A stretch of 64,000 bases of DNA from Rhodeus uyekii (taxonomy: Eukaryota; Chordata; Actinopteri; Cypriniformes; Acheilognathidae): assembly GCA_037043235.1 (NCBI GenBank), contig JAWRVZ010000462.1, positions 182,934 to 246,933 on the forward strand, written 5' to 3'. How positions within the stretch are numbered: position 1 is the stretch's first letter; every line of letters starts with the position of its first letter. Shown here one piece after another: positions 11,103 to 24,676 of this stretch. The notes under the pieces are model-generated. The model saw only the letters and a list, made by a program, of their open reading frames with translations. It had not been told where the DNA came from and did not search any database. The position numbers and the translations under genes are program-made.

Positions 11103-12595
11103 TTATTCTTCTTCTTCTTCTTCTTCCACCCAGAAGTCAATGGCAGCCCATAGAACCGTATGCAGGAAAATGATGAAATTTGGCACACACATAGAGGACA
11201 GTCCAATCATTGACCACACCAATTTTGGAGTCTCTACCTCAATCCCTCTAGCGCCACCAACTGTCCAAAGTTACACTTACATTTATGCTAATAACTCTTG
11301 AACCATAAGGGCTAGAAACAAAATTCCTTTGTCCACTGATTCCTTGGGTCAAGCCGATTCGATTGCACCCTATGACGTCATTTTCCGTCATGAAAATTTT
11401 TCCGCAATTTTGAGTTTTATGAAAAACCTACTTTGTCGAACTCCTCCTAGGCCGTTTGTCCGATTCTCACAAAAAATGAACCACATCATCTCCAGACTAT
11501 GGAGACAAAAAGTTATGGAAATCAAGTTGATTGGTCATTCCGTTTTTGATAAACTTGCGAAAGAGTTCGACGAATTTGCCGCAAAAATGAACTTGAGGCT
11601 ATATCTCCGCAACGCATTTGCATATTCAGACCAAAATTGGTGTGTGTCATAGTAGTCATAATCTGAGGCTACCTGCAGAGTTTTGGTGCACTGCCCCCTA
11701 GTGGTCAGGAGATATAAAAAATTGACTTTTTTGCTTATAACTTCTGAACACTTTGGTCAAAAATCATAAAACTGGTCTCTTTAGATTCAGGGCATCATGC
11801 TGAGTCGTCCGATACCAAATTTTCTTATATCGGCCATTTTGGGCGTTGGCCATTTTGAAATTTGTCGTAAAATGCTATATTTTACAAACGCATTGGCGTA
11901 TCATTACGAAACTCAGTATGTGTCTTTGGGACCTTGATTTGAACCTACACCAAAAGTTTCGGGGCAGCGCCACCTTGTGGTCAAAAGTTATAACACAATT
12001 TCCAAAAATGCTAATAACTTTTGATTACATTAAGCTATTTTAAAACAAATGATCTTAATATGTTCCTTGGGTCACACCGAGAACACAGATACCAAATTTG
12101 ACATAGTTTGCCTAAATTTCATATCCGCCATGTTGTTTCATTCAAAAACCTACTTTTTCAAACTCCTCCCAGACCGTTTGTCCGATTTTCACCAAAATCG
12201 AATCGTATCATCTTCAGACTGTGCTGACAAAAAGTTATGGATTTCGTGTCGATAGACAAAACCGTTTTCGTATACCGCAATTACAAATTTGAGGTAGTGA
12301 TGACAAAATGACTTTAATGCTTTAAGTCAGTAATGTTTTGTCCAAATAACACCAAACTTTGCAGATTTCATTGTCACATTACTCGGACCCAATTCTAACA
12401 ATTTGGACACAGCGCCAACTATTGGTCCAAAGCGATAAACTTTTCATTCAAATTACAGTGTCTGTATTAATGATTTTTCAGCCATTTAGCCTAAAATCAT
12501 ATTAAAATGCATTTAGTTGTTGATTACTTCAATTGCTCTTATGCTGCCGGCCACGTCAATGCCCTGTTTGTGCTTGGCCCCGTCATTGCTGCTTG
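11103..12595 (+). repeat. Unit U7, class B
   Basis: A 1493-bp copy of U3 at offset 7039. A scattered change is GCGATAAAC at about 12433 where U3 has GCGCTAAAC. At its end the nine bases CAGCTATAT are missing between GCTGCTTG and TTATTATT; the same nine bases are missing at the ends of U17 and U34. Confidence 0.9.
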
Positions 12596-14099
12596 TTATT
12601 ATTATTCTTCTTCTTCTTCCAACACAAGTCAATGGCAGCCCATAGAACCGTATGCAGGAAAATGATGAAATTTGGCACACACATAGAGGACAGTCCAATC
12701 ATTGACCACACCAATTTTGGAGTCTCAACCTCAATCCCTCTAGCGCCACCAACTGTCCAAAGTTACACTTACATTTATGCTAATAACTCTTGAACCATAA
12801 GGGCTAGAAACAAAATTCCTTTGTCCACTGATTCCTTGGCTCAAGCCGATTCGATTGCACCCTATGACGTCATTTTCCGTCATGAAAATTTTTCCGCAAT
12901 TTTGAATTTTATGAAAAACCTACTTTGTCAAACTCCTCCTAGGCCGTTTGTCTGATTTTCACAAAAATTGAACCACATCATCTCCAGACTATGGAGACAA
13001 AAAGTTATGAGAATCAAGTTGATTGGTCAAACCGTTTTTGATAAACATGCAAAAGATTTTGACGAATTTGCCGCAAAAATGCAATTGAGGCTATATCTCC
13101 GCAACACATTTGCGTATTCAGACCAAAATTGGTGTGTGTCATAGTAGTCATGATCTGAGGCTACCTGCAGAGTTTTGGCGCACTGCCACCTAGTGGTCAG
13201 GAGATATAAAAAAGTGAGTTTTTTGCTCGTAACTTCTGAACACTTTGTTCAAAAATCATAAAACTGGTCTCTTTAGATTCAGGGCATCATGCTGAGTCGT
13301 GCGATACCAAATTTTCTTATATCGGCCATTTTGGGCGTCGGCCATTTTGAAATTTGTCGTAAAATGCTATATTTTACAAACGCATTGGCGTATCATTACG
13401 AAACTCAGTATGTGTCTTTGGGACCTTGATTTGAACCTACACCAAAAGTTTCGGGGCAGCGCCACCTTGTGGTCAAAAGTTATAACACAATTTCCTAAAA
13501 TGCTAATAACTTTTGATTACATTAAGCTATTTTAAAACAACTGATCTTATTATGTTCCTTGGGTCACGCCGAGAACACAGATACCAAATTTGACATAGTT
13601 TGCCTAAATTTCATGTCTGCCATTTTGTTTTCTTCAAAAACCTACTTTTTCTAACTCCTCCCAGACCGTTTGTCCGATTTTCACCAAAATTGAATCGTAT
13701 CATCTTCAGACTGTGTTGACAAAAAGTTATGGATTTCGTGTCGATAGACAAAACCGTTTTCGTATACCGCAATTACAAATTTGAGGTAGTGATGACAAAA
13801 TGACTTTAATGCTTTAAGTCAGTAATGTTTTGTCCAAATAAGACCAAACTTTGCAGATTTCTTTGTCGCATTACTCGGACCCAATTCTAACAATTTGGAC
13901 ACAGCGCCAACTATTGGTCCAAAGCGATAAACTTTTCATTCAAATTACAGTGTCTGTATTAATGATTTTTCAGCCATTTAGCCTAAAATCATATTAAAAT
14001 GCATTTAGTTGTTGATTACTTCAATTGCTCTTATGCTGCCGGCCACGTCAATGCCCTGTTTGTGCTTGGCCCCGTCATTGCTGCTTGCAGCTATATTTA
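12596..14099 (+). repeat. Unit U8, class B, variant head
   Basis: A 1504-bp unit with the head variant CCAACACAAGTCAATGG shared with U18 and U20. The CRE block is followed by a stop-creating TCTGATTTTC, so the 107-codon frame open in many B units is broken. Its CTCF-like site reads CTGCCACCTAGTGG near 13183, unlike the usual CTGCCCCCTAGTGG. The end forms the complete hairpin with U9: left arm 14062-14073, right arm 14100-14111. Confidence 0.88.
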
Positions 14100-14111
14100 G
14101 GGGCCAAGCAC
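14062..14111 (+). other. Junction hairpin (representative, U8/U9)
   Basis: GTGCTTGGCCCC at 14062-14073 is the exact reverse complement of GGGGCCAAGCAC at 14100-14111. The 26-nt loop holds a second hairpin, GCTGC (14080-14084) with GCAGC (14087-14091). The left arm belongs to the end of the preceding unit, the right arm to the cassette, so the structure exists only where a cassette follows a unit end. Twelve junctions have this exact spacing, four have three extra loop bases. Many A units have GCGCTTGGCCCC as left arm, one mismatch. Confidence 0.8.
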
Positions 14112-15784
14112 CGAAGGTGCGGAGGCACCTATTGTAATCGTTCTCGTTCTTATTATTATTATTAGGGGCCAAGCACCGAAGGTGCGGAGGCACCTATTGT
14201 AATCGTTCTCGTTCTTATTATTAGGGGCCAAGCACCGAAGGTGCGGAGGCACCTATTGTAATCGTTCTCGTTCTTATTATTATTCTTCTTCTTCTTCTTC
14301 TTCCACCCAGAAGTCAATGGCAGCCCATAGAACCATATGCAGGAAAATGATGAAATTTGGCACACACATAGAGGACAGTCCAATCATTGACCACACCAAT
14401 TTTGGAGTCTCTACCTCAATCCCTCTAGCGCCACCAACTGTCCAAAGTTACACTTACATTTATGCTAATAACTCTTGAACCATAAGGGCTAGAAACAAAA
14501 TTACTTTGTCCACTGATTCCTTGGGTCAAGCCGATTCGATTGCACCCTATGACGTCATTTTCCGTCATGAAAATTTTTCCGCAATTTTGAGTTTTATGAA
14601 AAACCTACTTTGTCGAACTCCTCCTAGGCCGTTTGTCCGATTCTCACAAAAATTGAACCACATCATCTCCAGACTATGGAGACAAAAAGTTATGGAAATC
14701 AAGTTGATTGGTCATTCCGTTTTTGATAAACTTGCGAAAGAGTTCGACGAATTTGCCGCAAAAATGAACTTGAGGCTATATCTCCGCAACGCATTTGCAT
14801 ATTCAGACCAAAATTGGTGTGTGTCATAGTAGTCATAATCTGAGGCTACCTGCAGAGTTTTGGTGCACTGCCCCCTAGTGGTCAGGAGATATAAAAAATT
14901 GACTTTTTTGCTTATAACTTCTGAACACTTTGGTCAAAAATCATAAAACTGGTCTCTTTAGATTCAGGGCATCATGCTGAGTCGTCCGATACCAAATTTT
15001 CTTATATCGGCCATTTTGGGCGTTGGCCATTTTGAAATTTGTCGTAAAATGCTATATTTTACAAACGCATTGGCGTATCATTACGAAACTCAGTATGTGT
15101 CTTTGGGACCTTGATTTGAACCTACACCAAAAGTTTCGGGGCAGCGCCACCTTGTGGTCAAAAGTTATAACACAATTTCCAAAAATGCTAATAACTTTTG
15201 ATTACATTAAGCTATTTTAAAACAAATGATCTTAATATGTTCCTTGGGTCACACCGAGAACACAGATACCAAATTTGACATAGTTTGCCTAAATTTCATA
15301 TCCGCCATGTTGTTTCATTCAAAAACCTACTTTTTCAAACTCCTCCCAGACCGTTTGTCCGATTTTCACCAAAATCGAATCGTATCATCTTCAGACTGTG
15401 CTGACAAAAAGTTATGGATTTCGTGTCGATAGACAAAACCGTTTTCGTATACCGCAATTACAAATTTGAGGTAGTGATGACAAAATGACTTTAATGCTTT
15501 AAGTCAGTAATGTTTTGTCCAAATAACACCAAACTTTGCAGATTTCATTGTCACATTACTCGGACCCAATTCTAACAATTTGGACACAGCGCCAACTATT
15601 GGTCCAAAGCGATAAACTTTTCATTCAAATTACAGTGTCTGTATTATTGATTTTTCAGCCATTTAGCCTAAAATCATATTAAAATGCATTTAGTTGTTGA
15701 TTACTTCAATTGCTCTTATGCTGCCGGCCACGTTAATGCCCTGTTTGTGCTTGGCCCCGTCATTGCTGCTTGCAGCTATATTTA
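14100..15784 (+). repeat. Unit U9, class B with three cassettes
   Basis: A 1685-bp unit opened by cassettes at 14100, 14165 and 14224, each with the TAATCGTTCTCGTTC tail, then a B head with CCATATGCAGG. U12 is the same length at offset 5088 with the same cassette cluster and the same CATATGCAGG mark. It is followed directly by the cassette of U10. Confidence 0.9.
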
Positions 15785-17685
15785 GGGGCCAAGCACCGAA
15801 GGTGCGGAGGCACCTATTGTAATTGTTCCGGTTCTTTATTATTATTATTCATCTTCTTCTTCTTCTTCTTCTTCTTCTTCCGCCATGGAAGTCTATGTAA
15901 GGCCATAGAACCGTTTGCGGGAAAATGATAAAATTTGGCACACTGATAGAGGACAAGCCAATCATTGACCATAGCAAATTTGAAGTCTCTAACTCAATGT
16001 CTCTAGCGCCACCAACTGTCCAAAGTTGCACTCACGTTTACGTAAATAACTCTTGAACCGTATGTCCTAGAAACAAAATTCTTTCGTCCACTAATTCCTT
16101 GGCTCAAGACGATTCGATTGCACCCTATGACGTCATTTTCCGTCATGAAAATTTTCCCGCCATTTTGAATTTTACGAAAAACCTACTTTTTCGAACTCCT
16201 CCTAGGCCGTTTGTCCGATTTTCACGAAAATTGAACCACATCATCTCCAGACTATGCGTACAAAAAGTTATTAAAAGAAAGTTTATTTGTCAAACCGTTT
16301 ACGAATAACTTGCGAATGAATTCGACAAAATGGCCGCAGAAATGAAAGCGAGGCTTTATCTCTGCAACGCATTAGCGTATTCTGACCAAACTTGGTGTGT
16401 GTTATGGCAATGATGGTCTGAGGCTACCTGCGGAGATTTGGCGCTCTGCCCCCTAGTGGTCTGGAGATATGAAAAAGTGAAATATTTGCTTATAACTTCT
16501 GAACGCTTCGATCAAAAATCATAAAACTGGTCTCGTTAGATTCAGGGCATCATGCCGAGTCGTGCAATACCAAATTTTCCCATATCGGCCATTTTGAGGG
16601 TCGGCCATTTTGAATTTTGTCATAAATTGCTATATTTAACAAACACATTGGTGTATCGTTACGAAACTCGATATGTGTCTTCGGCATCTGGGCCTGATAC
16701 AACACAAAAAGTTTCGAGGCAGCGCCACCTTGTGGTCAAAAGTTATAAACAAATTTGCAAAAATGCTAATAACTTTTGAACACGTTAACCTATGGTAAAA
16801 TAAGTTGTCTTTATACGTTCCTTGGGTCAAACCGAGAACACAGATACCAAATTTGTCATAGTCGGCCAAACTTCCTGTCCGCCATGTTGTTTTTCTTTAA
16901 AAACCTACTTTTTCGAACTCCTCCCACACCGTTTGTCCAATTTTCACCAAAATTGAATCATAACATCTTCAGACCATGCTGACAAAAAGTTATTAAAATA
17001 AAGTTGATTCGTCAAACAGGTTTCGATAAAATTGCGAACAAATTTGACCAAATGGCCACCAAATAAAGCGAGGCTATATCTCCGCAACGCATTAGCGTAT
17101 TCTGACCAAACTTTCTGTGTGTCATGTCAATCATGATCTGAGGCTACCTGCAGAGTTTTGGCGCTCTGCCCCCTAGTGGTCAGGAGATATAAAATACTGA
17201 CATTTTTGATTATAACTCCTGAATGCTTTGTCCAAAAATCATGAAACTGCTGTCTTTAGATTCAGGGCATCATGCCGAGTCGTGCGATACCAAATTTTCC
17301 CATATCGGCCATTTTCAGCGTCAGCTATTTAGAATTTTGTCATGAAATGCTATGCTTAACAAACACATGACTTTAAAGCTGGATGTCAGCAATGCTTTAC
17401 CCTATTGACACCAAACTTTGCATGTGTCATTGTCACCTCACTCTGGATATACCACATGATTTGACACATCAGTTTGGTTACAGCGCTGAGTTATCGAACG
17501 TGATAAACCATTACATTGAATTGCTAAAGACCGTATTGATGATTTTTCAGCCATTTAGACTGAAGTCATATTGGTATGTCTTTAGATGCTTACTGCTGTT
17601 GGTCTGATGCTGCCAGCCATGTCGGCATAACATTTAATGCCCTCCTAATGCTTGGCCCCGTCATGGCTGCTTGCAGCTATATTTA
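15785..17685 (+). repeat. Unit U10, class A, distinct subfamily (A2)
   Basis: A 1901-bp unit with one cassette (15785) and (TTC)9 at 15854-15880. Subfamily marks include CTATGCGTACAAAAAG, CTGCGGAGATTTGG and a second module with AGGTTTCGATAAAATTGCG. The terminal block lost several bases around 17487 (CAGCGCTGAGTTATCG). U14 (offset 6991) and U25 (offset 23783) have the same length, and I saw no indel between the three. Confidence 0.9.
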
Positions 17686-19187
17686 TTCTTCTTCTTCTTC
17701 TTCTTCCACCCAGAAGTCAATGGCAGCCCATAGAACCGTATGCAGGAAAATGATGAAATTTGGCACACACATAGAGGACAGTCCAATCATTGACCACACC
17801 AATTTTGGAGTCTCTACCTCAATCCCTCTAGCGCCACCAACTGTCCAAAGTTACACTTACATTTATGCTAATAACTCTTGAACCATAAGGGCTAGAAACA
17901 AAATTCCTTTGTCCACTGATTCCTTGGGTCAAGCCGATTCGATTGCACCCTATGACGTCATTTTCCGTCATGAAAATTTTTCCGCAATTTTGAGTTTTAT
18001 GAAAAACCTACTTTGTCGAACTCCTCCTAGGCCGTTTGTCCGATTCTCACAAAAATTGAACCACATCATCTCCAGACTATGGAGACAAAAAGTTATGGAA
18101 ATCAAGTTGATTGGTCATTCCGTTTTTGATAAACTTGCGAAAGAGTTCGACGAATTTGCCGCAAAAATGAACTTGAGGCTATATCTCCGCAACGCATTTG
18201 CATATTCAGACCAAAATTGGTGTGTGTCATAGTAGTCATAATCTGAGGCTACCTGCAGAGTTTTGGTGCACTGCCCCCTAGTGGTCAGGAGATATAAAAA
18301 ATTGACTTTTTTGCTTATAACTTCTGAACACTTTGGTCAAAAATCATAAAACTGGTCTCTTTAGATTCAGGGCATCATGCTGAGTCGTCCGATACCAAAT
18401 TTTCTTATATCGGCCATTTTGGGCGTTGGCCATTTTGAAATTTGTCGTAAAATGCTATATTTTACAAACGCATTGGCGTATCATTACGAAACTCAGTATG
18501 TGTCTTTGGGACCTTGATTTGAACCTACACCAAAAGTTTCGGGGCAGCGCCACCTTGTGGTCAAAAGTTATAACACAATTTCCAAAAATGCTAATAACTT
18601 TTGATTACATTAAGCTATTTTAAAACAAATGATCTTAATATGTTCCTTGGGTCACACCGAGAACACAGATACCAAATTTGACATAGTTTGCCTAAATTTC
18701 ATATCCGCCATGTTGTTTCATTCAAAAACCTACTTTTTCAAACTCCTCCCAGACCGTTTGTCCGATTTTCACCAAAATCGAATCGTATCATCTTCAGACT
18801 GTGCTGACAAAAAGTTATGGATTTCGTGTTGATAGACAAAACCGTTTTCGTATACCGCAATTACAAATTTGAGGTAGTGATGACAAAATGACTTTAATGC
18901 TTTAAGTCAGTAATGTTTTGTCCAAATAACACCAAACTTTGCAGATTTCATTGTCACATTACTCGGACCAGATTCTAACAATTTGGACACAGCGCCAACT
19001 ATTGGTCCAAAGCGATAAACTTTTCATTCAAATTACAGTGTCTGTATTAATGATTTTTCAGCCATTTAGCCTAAAATCATATTAAAATGCATTTAGTTGT
19101 TGATTACTTCAATTGCTCTTATGCTGCCGGCCACGTCAATGCCCTGTTTGTGCTTGGCCCCGTCATTGCTGCTTGCAGCTATATTTA
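17686..19187 (+). repeat. Unit U11, class B
   Basis: A 1502-bp unit without a leading cassette. CGGACCAGATTCTAAC near 18965 marks it as the partner of U15 (same mark near 25956, offset 6991). TCGTGTTGATAGAC near 18825 is a private change. It ends cleanly and pairs with the cassette of U12. Confidence 0.9.
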
Positions 19188-20872
19188 GGGGCCAAGCACC
19201 GAAGGTGCGGAGGCACCTATTGTAATCGTTCTCGTTCTTATTATTATTATTAGGGGCCAAGCACCGAAGGTGCGGAGGCACCTATTGTAATCGTTCTCGT
19301 TCTTATTATTAGGGGCCAAGCACCGAAGGTGCGGAGGCACCTATTGTAATCGTTCTCGTTCTTATTATTATTATTCTTCTTCTTCTTCTTCCACCCAGAA
19401 GTCAATGGCAGCCCATAGAACCATATGCAGGAAAATGATGAAATTTGGCACACACATAGAGGACAGTCCAATCATTGACCACACCAATTTTGGAGTCTCT
19501 ACCTCAATCCCTCTAGCGCCACCAACTGTCCAAAGTTACACTTACATTTATGCTAATAACTCTTGAACCATAAGGGCTAGAAACAAAATTACTTTGTCCA
19601 CTGATTCCTTGGGTCAAGCCGATTCGATTGCACCCTATGACGTCATTTTCCGTCATGAAAATTTTTCCGCAATTTTGAGTTTTATGAAAAACCTACTTTG
19701 TCGAACTCCTCCTAGGCCGTTTGTCCGATTCTCACAAAAATTGAACCACATCATCTCCAGACTATGGAGACAAAAAGTTATGGAAATCAAGTTGATTGGT
19801 CATTCCGTTTTTGATAAACTTGCGAAAGAGTTCGACGAATTTGCCGCAAAAATGAACTTGAGGCTATATCTCCGCAACGCATTTGCATATTCAGACCAAA
19901 ATTGGTGTGTGTCATAGTAGTCATAATCTGAGGCTACCTGCAGAGTTTTGGTGCACTGCCCCCTAGTGGTCAGGAGATATAAAAAATTGACTTTTTTGCT
20001 TATAACTTCTGAACACTTTGGTCAAAAATCATAAAACTGGTCTCTTTAGATTCAGGGCATCATGCTGAGTCGTCCGATACCAAATTTTCTTATATCGGCC
20101 ATTTTGGGCGTTGGCCATTTTGAAATTTGTCGTAAAATGCTATATTTTACAAACGCATTGGCGTATCATTACGAAACTCAGTATGTGTCTTTGGGACCTT
20201 GATTTGAACCTACACCAAAAGTTTCGGGGCAGCGCCACCTTGTGGTCAAAAGTTATAACACAATTTCCAAAAATGCTAATAACTTTTGATTACATTAAGC
20301 TATTTTAAAACAAATGATCTTAATATGTTCCTTGGGTCACACCGAGAACACAGATACCAAATTTGACATAGTTTGCCTAAATTTCATATCCGCCATGTTG
20401 TTTCATTCAAAAACCTACTTTTTCAAACTCCTCCCAGACCGTTTGTCCGATTTTCACCAAAATCGAATCGTATCATCTTCAGACTGTGCTGACAAAAAGT
20501 TATGGATTTCGTGTCGATAGACAAAACCGTTTTCGTATACCGCAATTACAAATTTGAGGTAGTGATGACAAAATGACTTTAATGCTTTAAGTCAGTAATG
20601 TTTTGTCCAAATAACACCAAACTTTGCAGATTTCATTGTCACATTACTCGGACCCAATTCTAACAATTTGGACACAGCGCCAACTATTGGTCCAAAGCGA
20701 TAAACTTTTCATTCAAATTACAGTGTCTGTATTATTGATTTTTCAGCCATTTAGCCTAAAATCATATTAAAATGCATTTAGTTGTTGATTACTTCAATTG
20801 CTCTTATGCTGCCGGCCACGTTAATGCCCTGTTTGTGCTTGGCCCCGTCATTGCTGCTTGCAGCTATATTTA
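19188..20872 (+). repeat. Unit U12, class B with three cassettes
   Basis: A 1685-bp near-copy of U9 at offset 5088, with cassettes at 19188, 19253 and 19312. Its 3' end shares TATTATTGATTTTTCAG and CACGTTAATGCC with U9, which confirms descent from one duplicated block and not just class similarity. Confidence 0.9.
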
Positions 20873-22775
20873 GGGGCCAAGCACCGAAGGTGCGGAGGCA
20901 CCTATTGTTTCCGTTCCGGTTCTTTATTATTATTATTCATCTTCTTCTTCTTCTTCTTCTTCTTCTTCCGCCATGGAAGTCTATGTAAGGCCATAGAACC
21001 GTTTGCGGGAAAATGATAAAATTTGGCACACTGATAGAGGACAAGCCAATCATTGACCATAGCAAATTTGAAGTCTCTAACTCAATGTCTCTAGCGCCAC
21101 CAACTGTCCAAAGTTGCACTCACGTTTACGTAAATAACTCTTGAACCGTATGTCCTAGAAACAAAATTCTTTCGTCCACTGATTCCTTGGCTCAAGACGA
21201 TTCGATTGCACCCTATGACGTCATTTTCCGTCATGAAAATTTTCCCGCCATTTTGAATTTTTTGAAAAACCTACTTTTTCGAACTCCTCCTAGGCCGTTG
21301 GTCCGATTTTCACGAAAATTGAACCACATCATCTCCAGACAATGTGGACAAAAAGTTATCCAAAGAAAGTTGATATGTCAAACCGTTTACGAATAACTCG
21401 CGAAAGAATCCGAGGTAATGGTCGCAAAAATGAAATTGAGGCTTTATCTCCGCAACGCATTAGAGTTTTCTGACCAAACTAGGTGTGTGTTATGTCAATC
21501 ATGGTCTGAGGCTACCTGCAGAGTTTTGGCGCTGTGGCCCCTAGTGGTCAGGAGATATGAAAAAGTTAAATATTTGCTTATAACTTCTGAACGCTTTGGC
21601 CAAAAATAATAAAACTGGTCTCTTTAGATTCAGTGCATCATGCCGAGTCGTGCGATACCAAATTTTCCCATATCGGCCATTTTGAGTGTCGGCCATTTTG
21701 AATATTGTCATAAATTGCTATATTTAACAAAGATATTGGCGTATCATTACGAAACTCAATATGTGTCTTCGGCACCTAACCTTGATACGACTCAAAAAGT
21801 TTCGAGGCAGCACCCCCTTGTGGTCAAAAATTATAACCAAATTTACAAATATGCTAATAACTTTTGAGTGCGTTAACCTATGGTAAAAAAAATTATCTTT
21901 ATACGTTCCTTGGGTCAAACCGAGAACACAGATACCAAATTTGTCATAGTCGGCCAAACTTCTTGTCCACCATGTTGTTTTTCTTTAAAAACCTACTTTT
22001 TCGAACTCCTCCCAAACCGTTTGTCCAATTTTCACCAAAATTAAACCACATCATCTCTAGACCATGCTGACAAAAAGTTATCCAAAGAAAGTTGATATGT
22101 CAAACCGTTTACGAATAACTCGCGAAAGAATCCGACGTAATGGTCGCAAAAATTAAATTGAGGCTTTATCTCCGCAACGCATTAGCGTTTTCTGACCAAA
22201 CTTGGTGTGTGTTATGTCAATCACGGTCTGAGGCTACCTGCAGAGTTTTGGCGCTCTGCCCCCTAGTGGTCAGGAGATATTTAAAAACTGACATTTTTGA
22301 TTATAACTCCTGAACGCTTTGTCTAAAAATCATGAAACTGCTGTCTTTGGATCCAGTGGGACATGCCGAGCCCTGTGATACCAAATTTTCCCATATCGGC
22401 CATTTTGAGCGTCTGCCATTTCGATTTTTCTTATAAGATGCTATGTTTAACAAACACATGACTTTAGTGCTCTGTCAGCAATGGTTTACCCAATTGAAAG
22501 CAAACTCTGCATGTGTCAATGTCACCACACTCTCAATGTACCACATGAATTGACACTACAATTTGGTTACAGCGCTGCCTGTTGGTCGAACGTGATAAAC
22601 CATTAAATCGAATTACTAAAGACCGTATTGTTGATTTTTCAGCCATTTAGAATTGTCATATTGAAATGTCTTTAGATTCTTATTGCCGTTGGTCTGATGA
22701 TGCCAGCCATGTCGGCATGACATTTAATGCCCTCCTTGCGCTTGGCCCCGTGATGGCTGCTAGCAGCTATATTTA
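20873..22775 (+). repeat. Unit U13, class A
   Basis: A 1903-bp unit whose cassette tail (TATTGTTTCCGTTCCGG, at 20873) is unlike the TAATTGTTCCGG seen before most A units. Private marks are ATTTTTTGAAAAACC after the CRE, CATTAGAGTTTTC, and a CTCF-like site reading GTGGCCCCTAGTGG near 21534. The body belongs with the U1/U5 subfamily. Confidence 0.88.
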
Positions 22776-24676
22776 GGGGCCAAGCACCGAAGGTGCGGAG
22801 GCACCTATTGTAATTGTTCCGGTTCTTTATTATTATTATTCATCTTCTTCTTCTTCTTCTTCTTCTTCTTCCGCCATGGAAGTCTATGTAAGGCCATAGA
22901 ACCGTTTGCGGGAAAATGATAAAATTTGGCACACTGATAGAGGACAAGCCAATCATTGACCATAGCAAATTTGAAGTCTCTAACTCAATGTCTCTAGCGC
23001 CACCAACTGTCCAAAGTTGCACTCACGTTTACGTAAATAACTCTTGAACCGTATGTCCTAGAAACAAAATTCTTTCGTCCACTAATTCCTTGGCTCAAGA
23101 CGATTCGATTGCACCCTATGACGTCATTTTCCGTCATGAAAATTTTCCCGCCATTTTGAATTTTACGAAAAACCTACTTTTTCGAACTCCTCCTAGGCCG
23201 TTTGTCCGATTTTCACGAAAATTGAACCACATCATCTCCAGACTATGCGTACAAAAAGTTATTAAAAGAAAGTTTATTTGTCAAACCGTTTACGAATAAC
23301 TTGCGAATGAATTCGACAAAATGGCCGCAGAAATGAAAGCGAGGCTTTATCTCTGCAACGCATTAGCGTATTCTGACCAAACTTGGTGTGTGTTATGGCA
23401 ATGATGGTCTGAGGCTACCTGCGGAGATTTGGCGCTCTGCCCCCTAGTGGTCTGGAGATATGAAAAAGTGAAATATTTGCTTATAACTTCTGAACGCTTC
23501 GATCAAAAATCATAAAACTGGTCTCGTTAGATTCAGGGCATCATGCCGAGTCGTGCAATACCAAATTTTCCCATATCGGCCATTTTGAGGGTCGGCCATT
23601 TTGAATTTTGTCATAAATTGCTATATTTAACAAACACATTGGTGTATCGTTACGAAACTCGATATGTGTCTTCGGCATCTGGGCCTGATACAACACAAAA
23701 AGTTTCGAGGCAGCGCCACCTTGTGGTCAAAAGTTATAAACAAATTTGCAAAAATGCTAATAACTTTTGAACACGTTAACCTATGGTAAAATAAGTTGTC
23801 TTTATACGTTCCTTGGGTCAAACCGAGAACACAGATACCAAATTTGTCATAGTCGGCCAAACTTCCTGTCCGCCATGTTGTTTTTCTTTAAAAACCTACT
23901 TTTTCGAACTCCTCCCACACCGTTTGTCCAATTTTCACCAAAATTGAATCATAACATCTTCAGACCATGCTGACAAAAAGTTATTAAAATAAAGTTGATT
24001 CGTCAAACAGGTTTCGATAAAATTGCGAACAAATTTGACCAAATGGCCACCAAATAAAGCGAGGCTATATCTCCGCAACGCATTAGCGTATTCTGACCAA
24101 ACTTTCTGTGTGTCATGTCAATCATGATCTGAGGCTACCTGCAGAGTTTTGGCGCTCTGCCCCCTAGTGGTCAGGAGATATAAAATACTGACATTTTTGA
24201 TTATAACTCCTGAATGCTTTGTCCAAAAATCATGAAACTGCTGTCTTTAGATTCAGGGCATCATGCCGAGTCGTGCGATACCAAATTTTCCCATATCGGC
24301 CATTTTCAGCGTCAGCTATTTAGAATTTTGTCATGAAATGCTATGCTTAACAAACACATGACTTTAAAGCTGGATGTCAGCAATGCTTTACCCTATTGAC
24401 ACCAAACTTTGCATGTGTCATTGTCACCTCACTCTGGATATACCACATGATTTGACACATCAGTTTGGTTACAGCGCTGAGTTATCGAACGTGATAAACC
24501 ATTACATTGAATTGCTAAAGACCGTATTGATGATTTTTCAGCCATTTAGACTGAAGTCATATTGGTATGTCTTTAGATGCTTACTGCTGTTGGTCTGATG
24601 CTGCCAGCCATGTCGGCATAACATTTAATGCCCTCCTAATGCTTGGCCCCGTCATGGCTGCTTGCAGCTATATTTA
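22776..24676 (+). repeat. Unit U14, class A2
   Basis: A 1901-bp copy of U10 at a constant offset of 6991 and of U25 at 16792. It has one cassette, (TTC)9, and the same CAGCGCTGAGTTATCG terminal deletion. It is followed by U15, the copy of U11, so the duplicated block spans at least two units. Confidence 0.9.
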
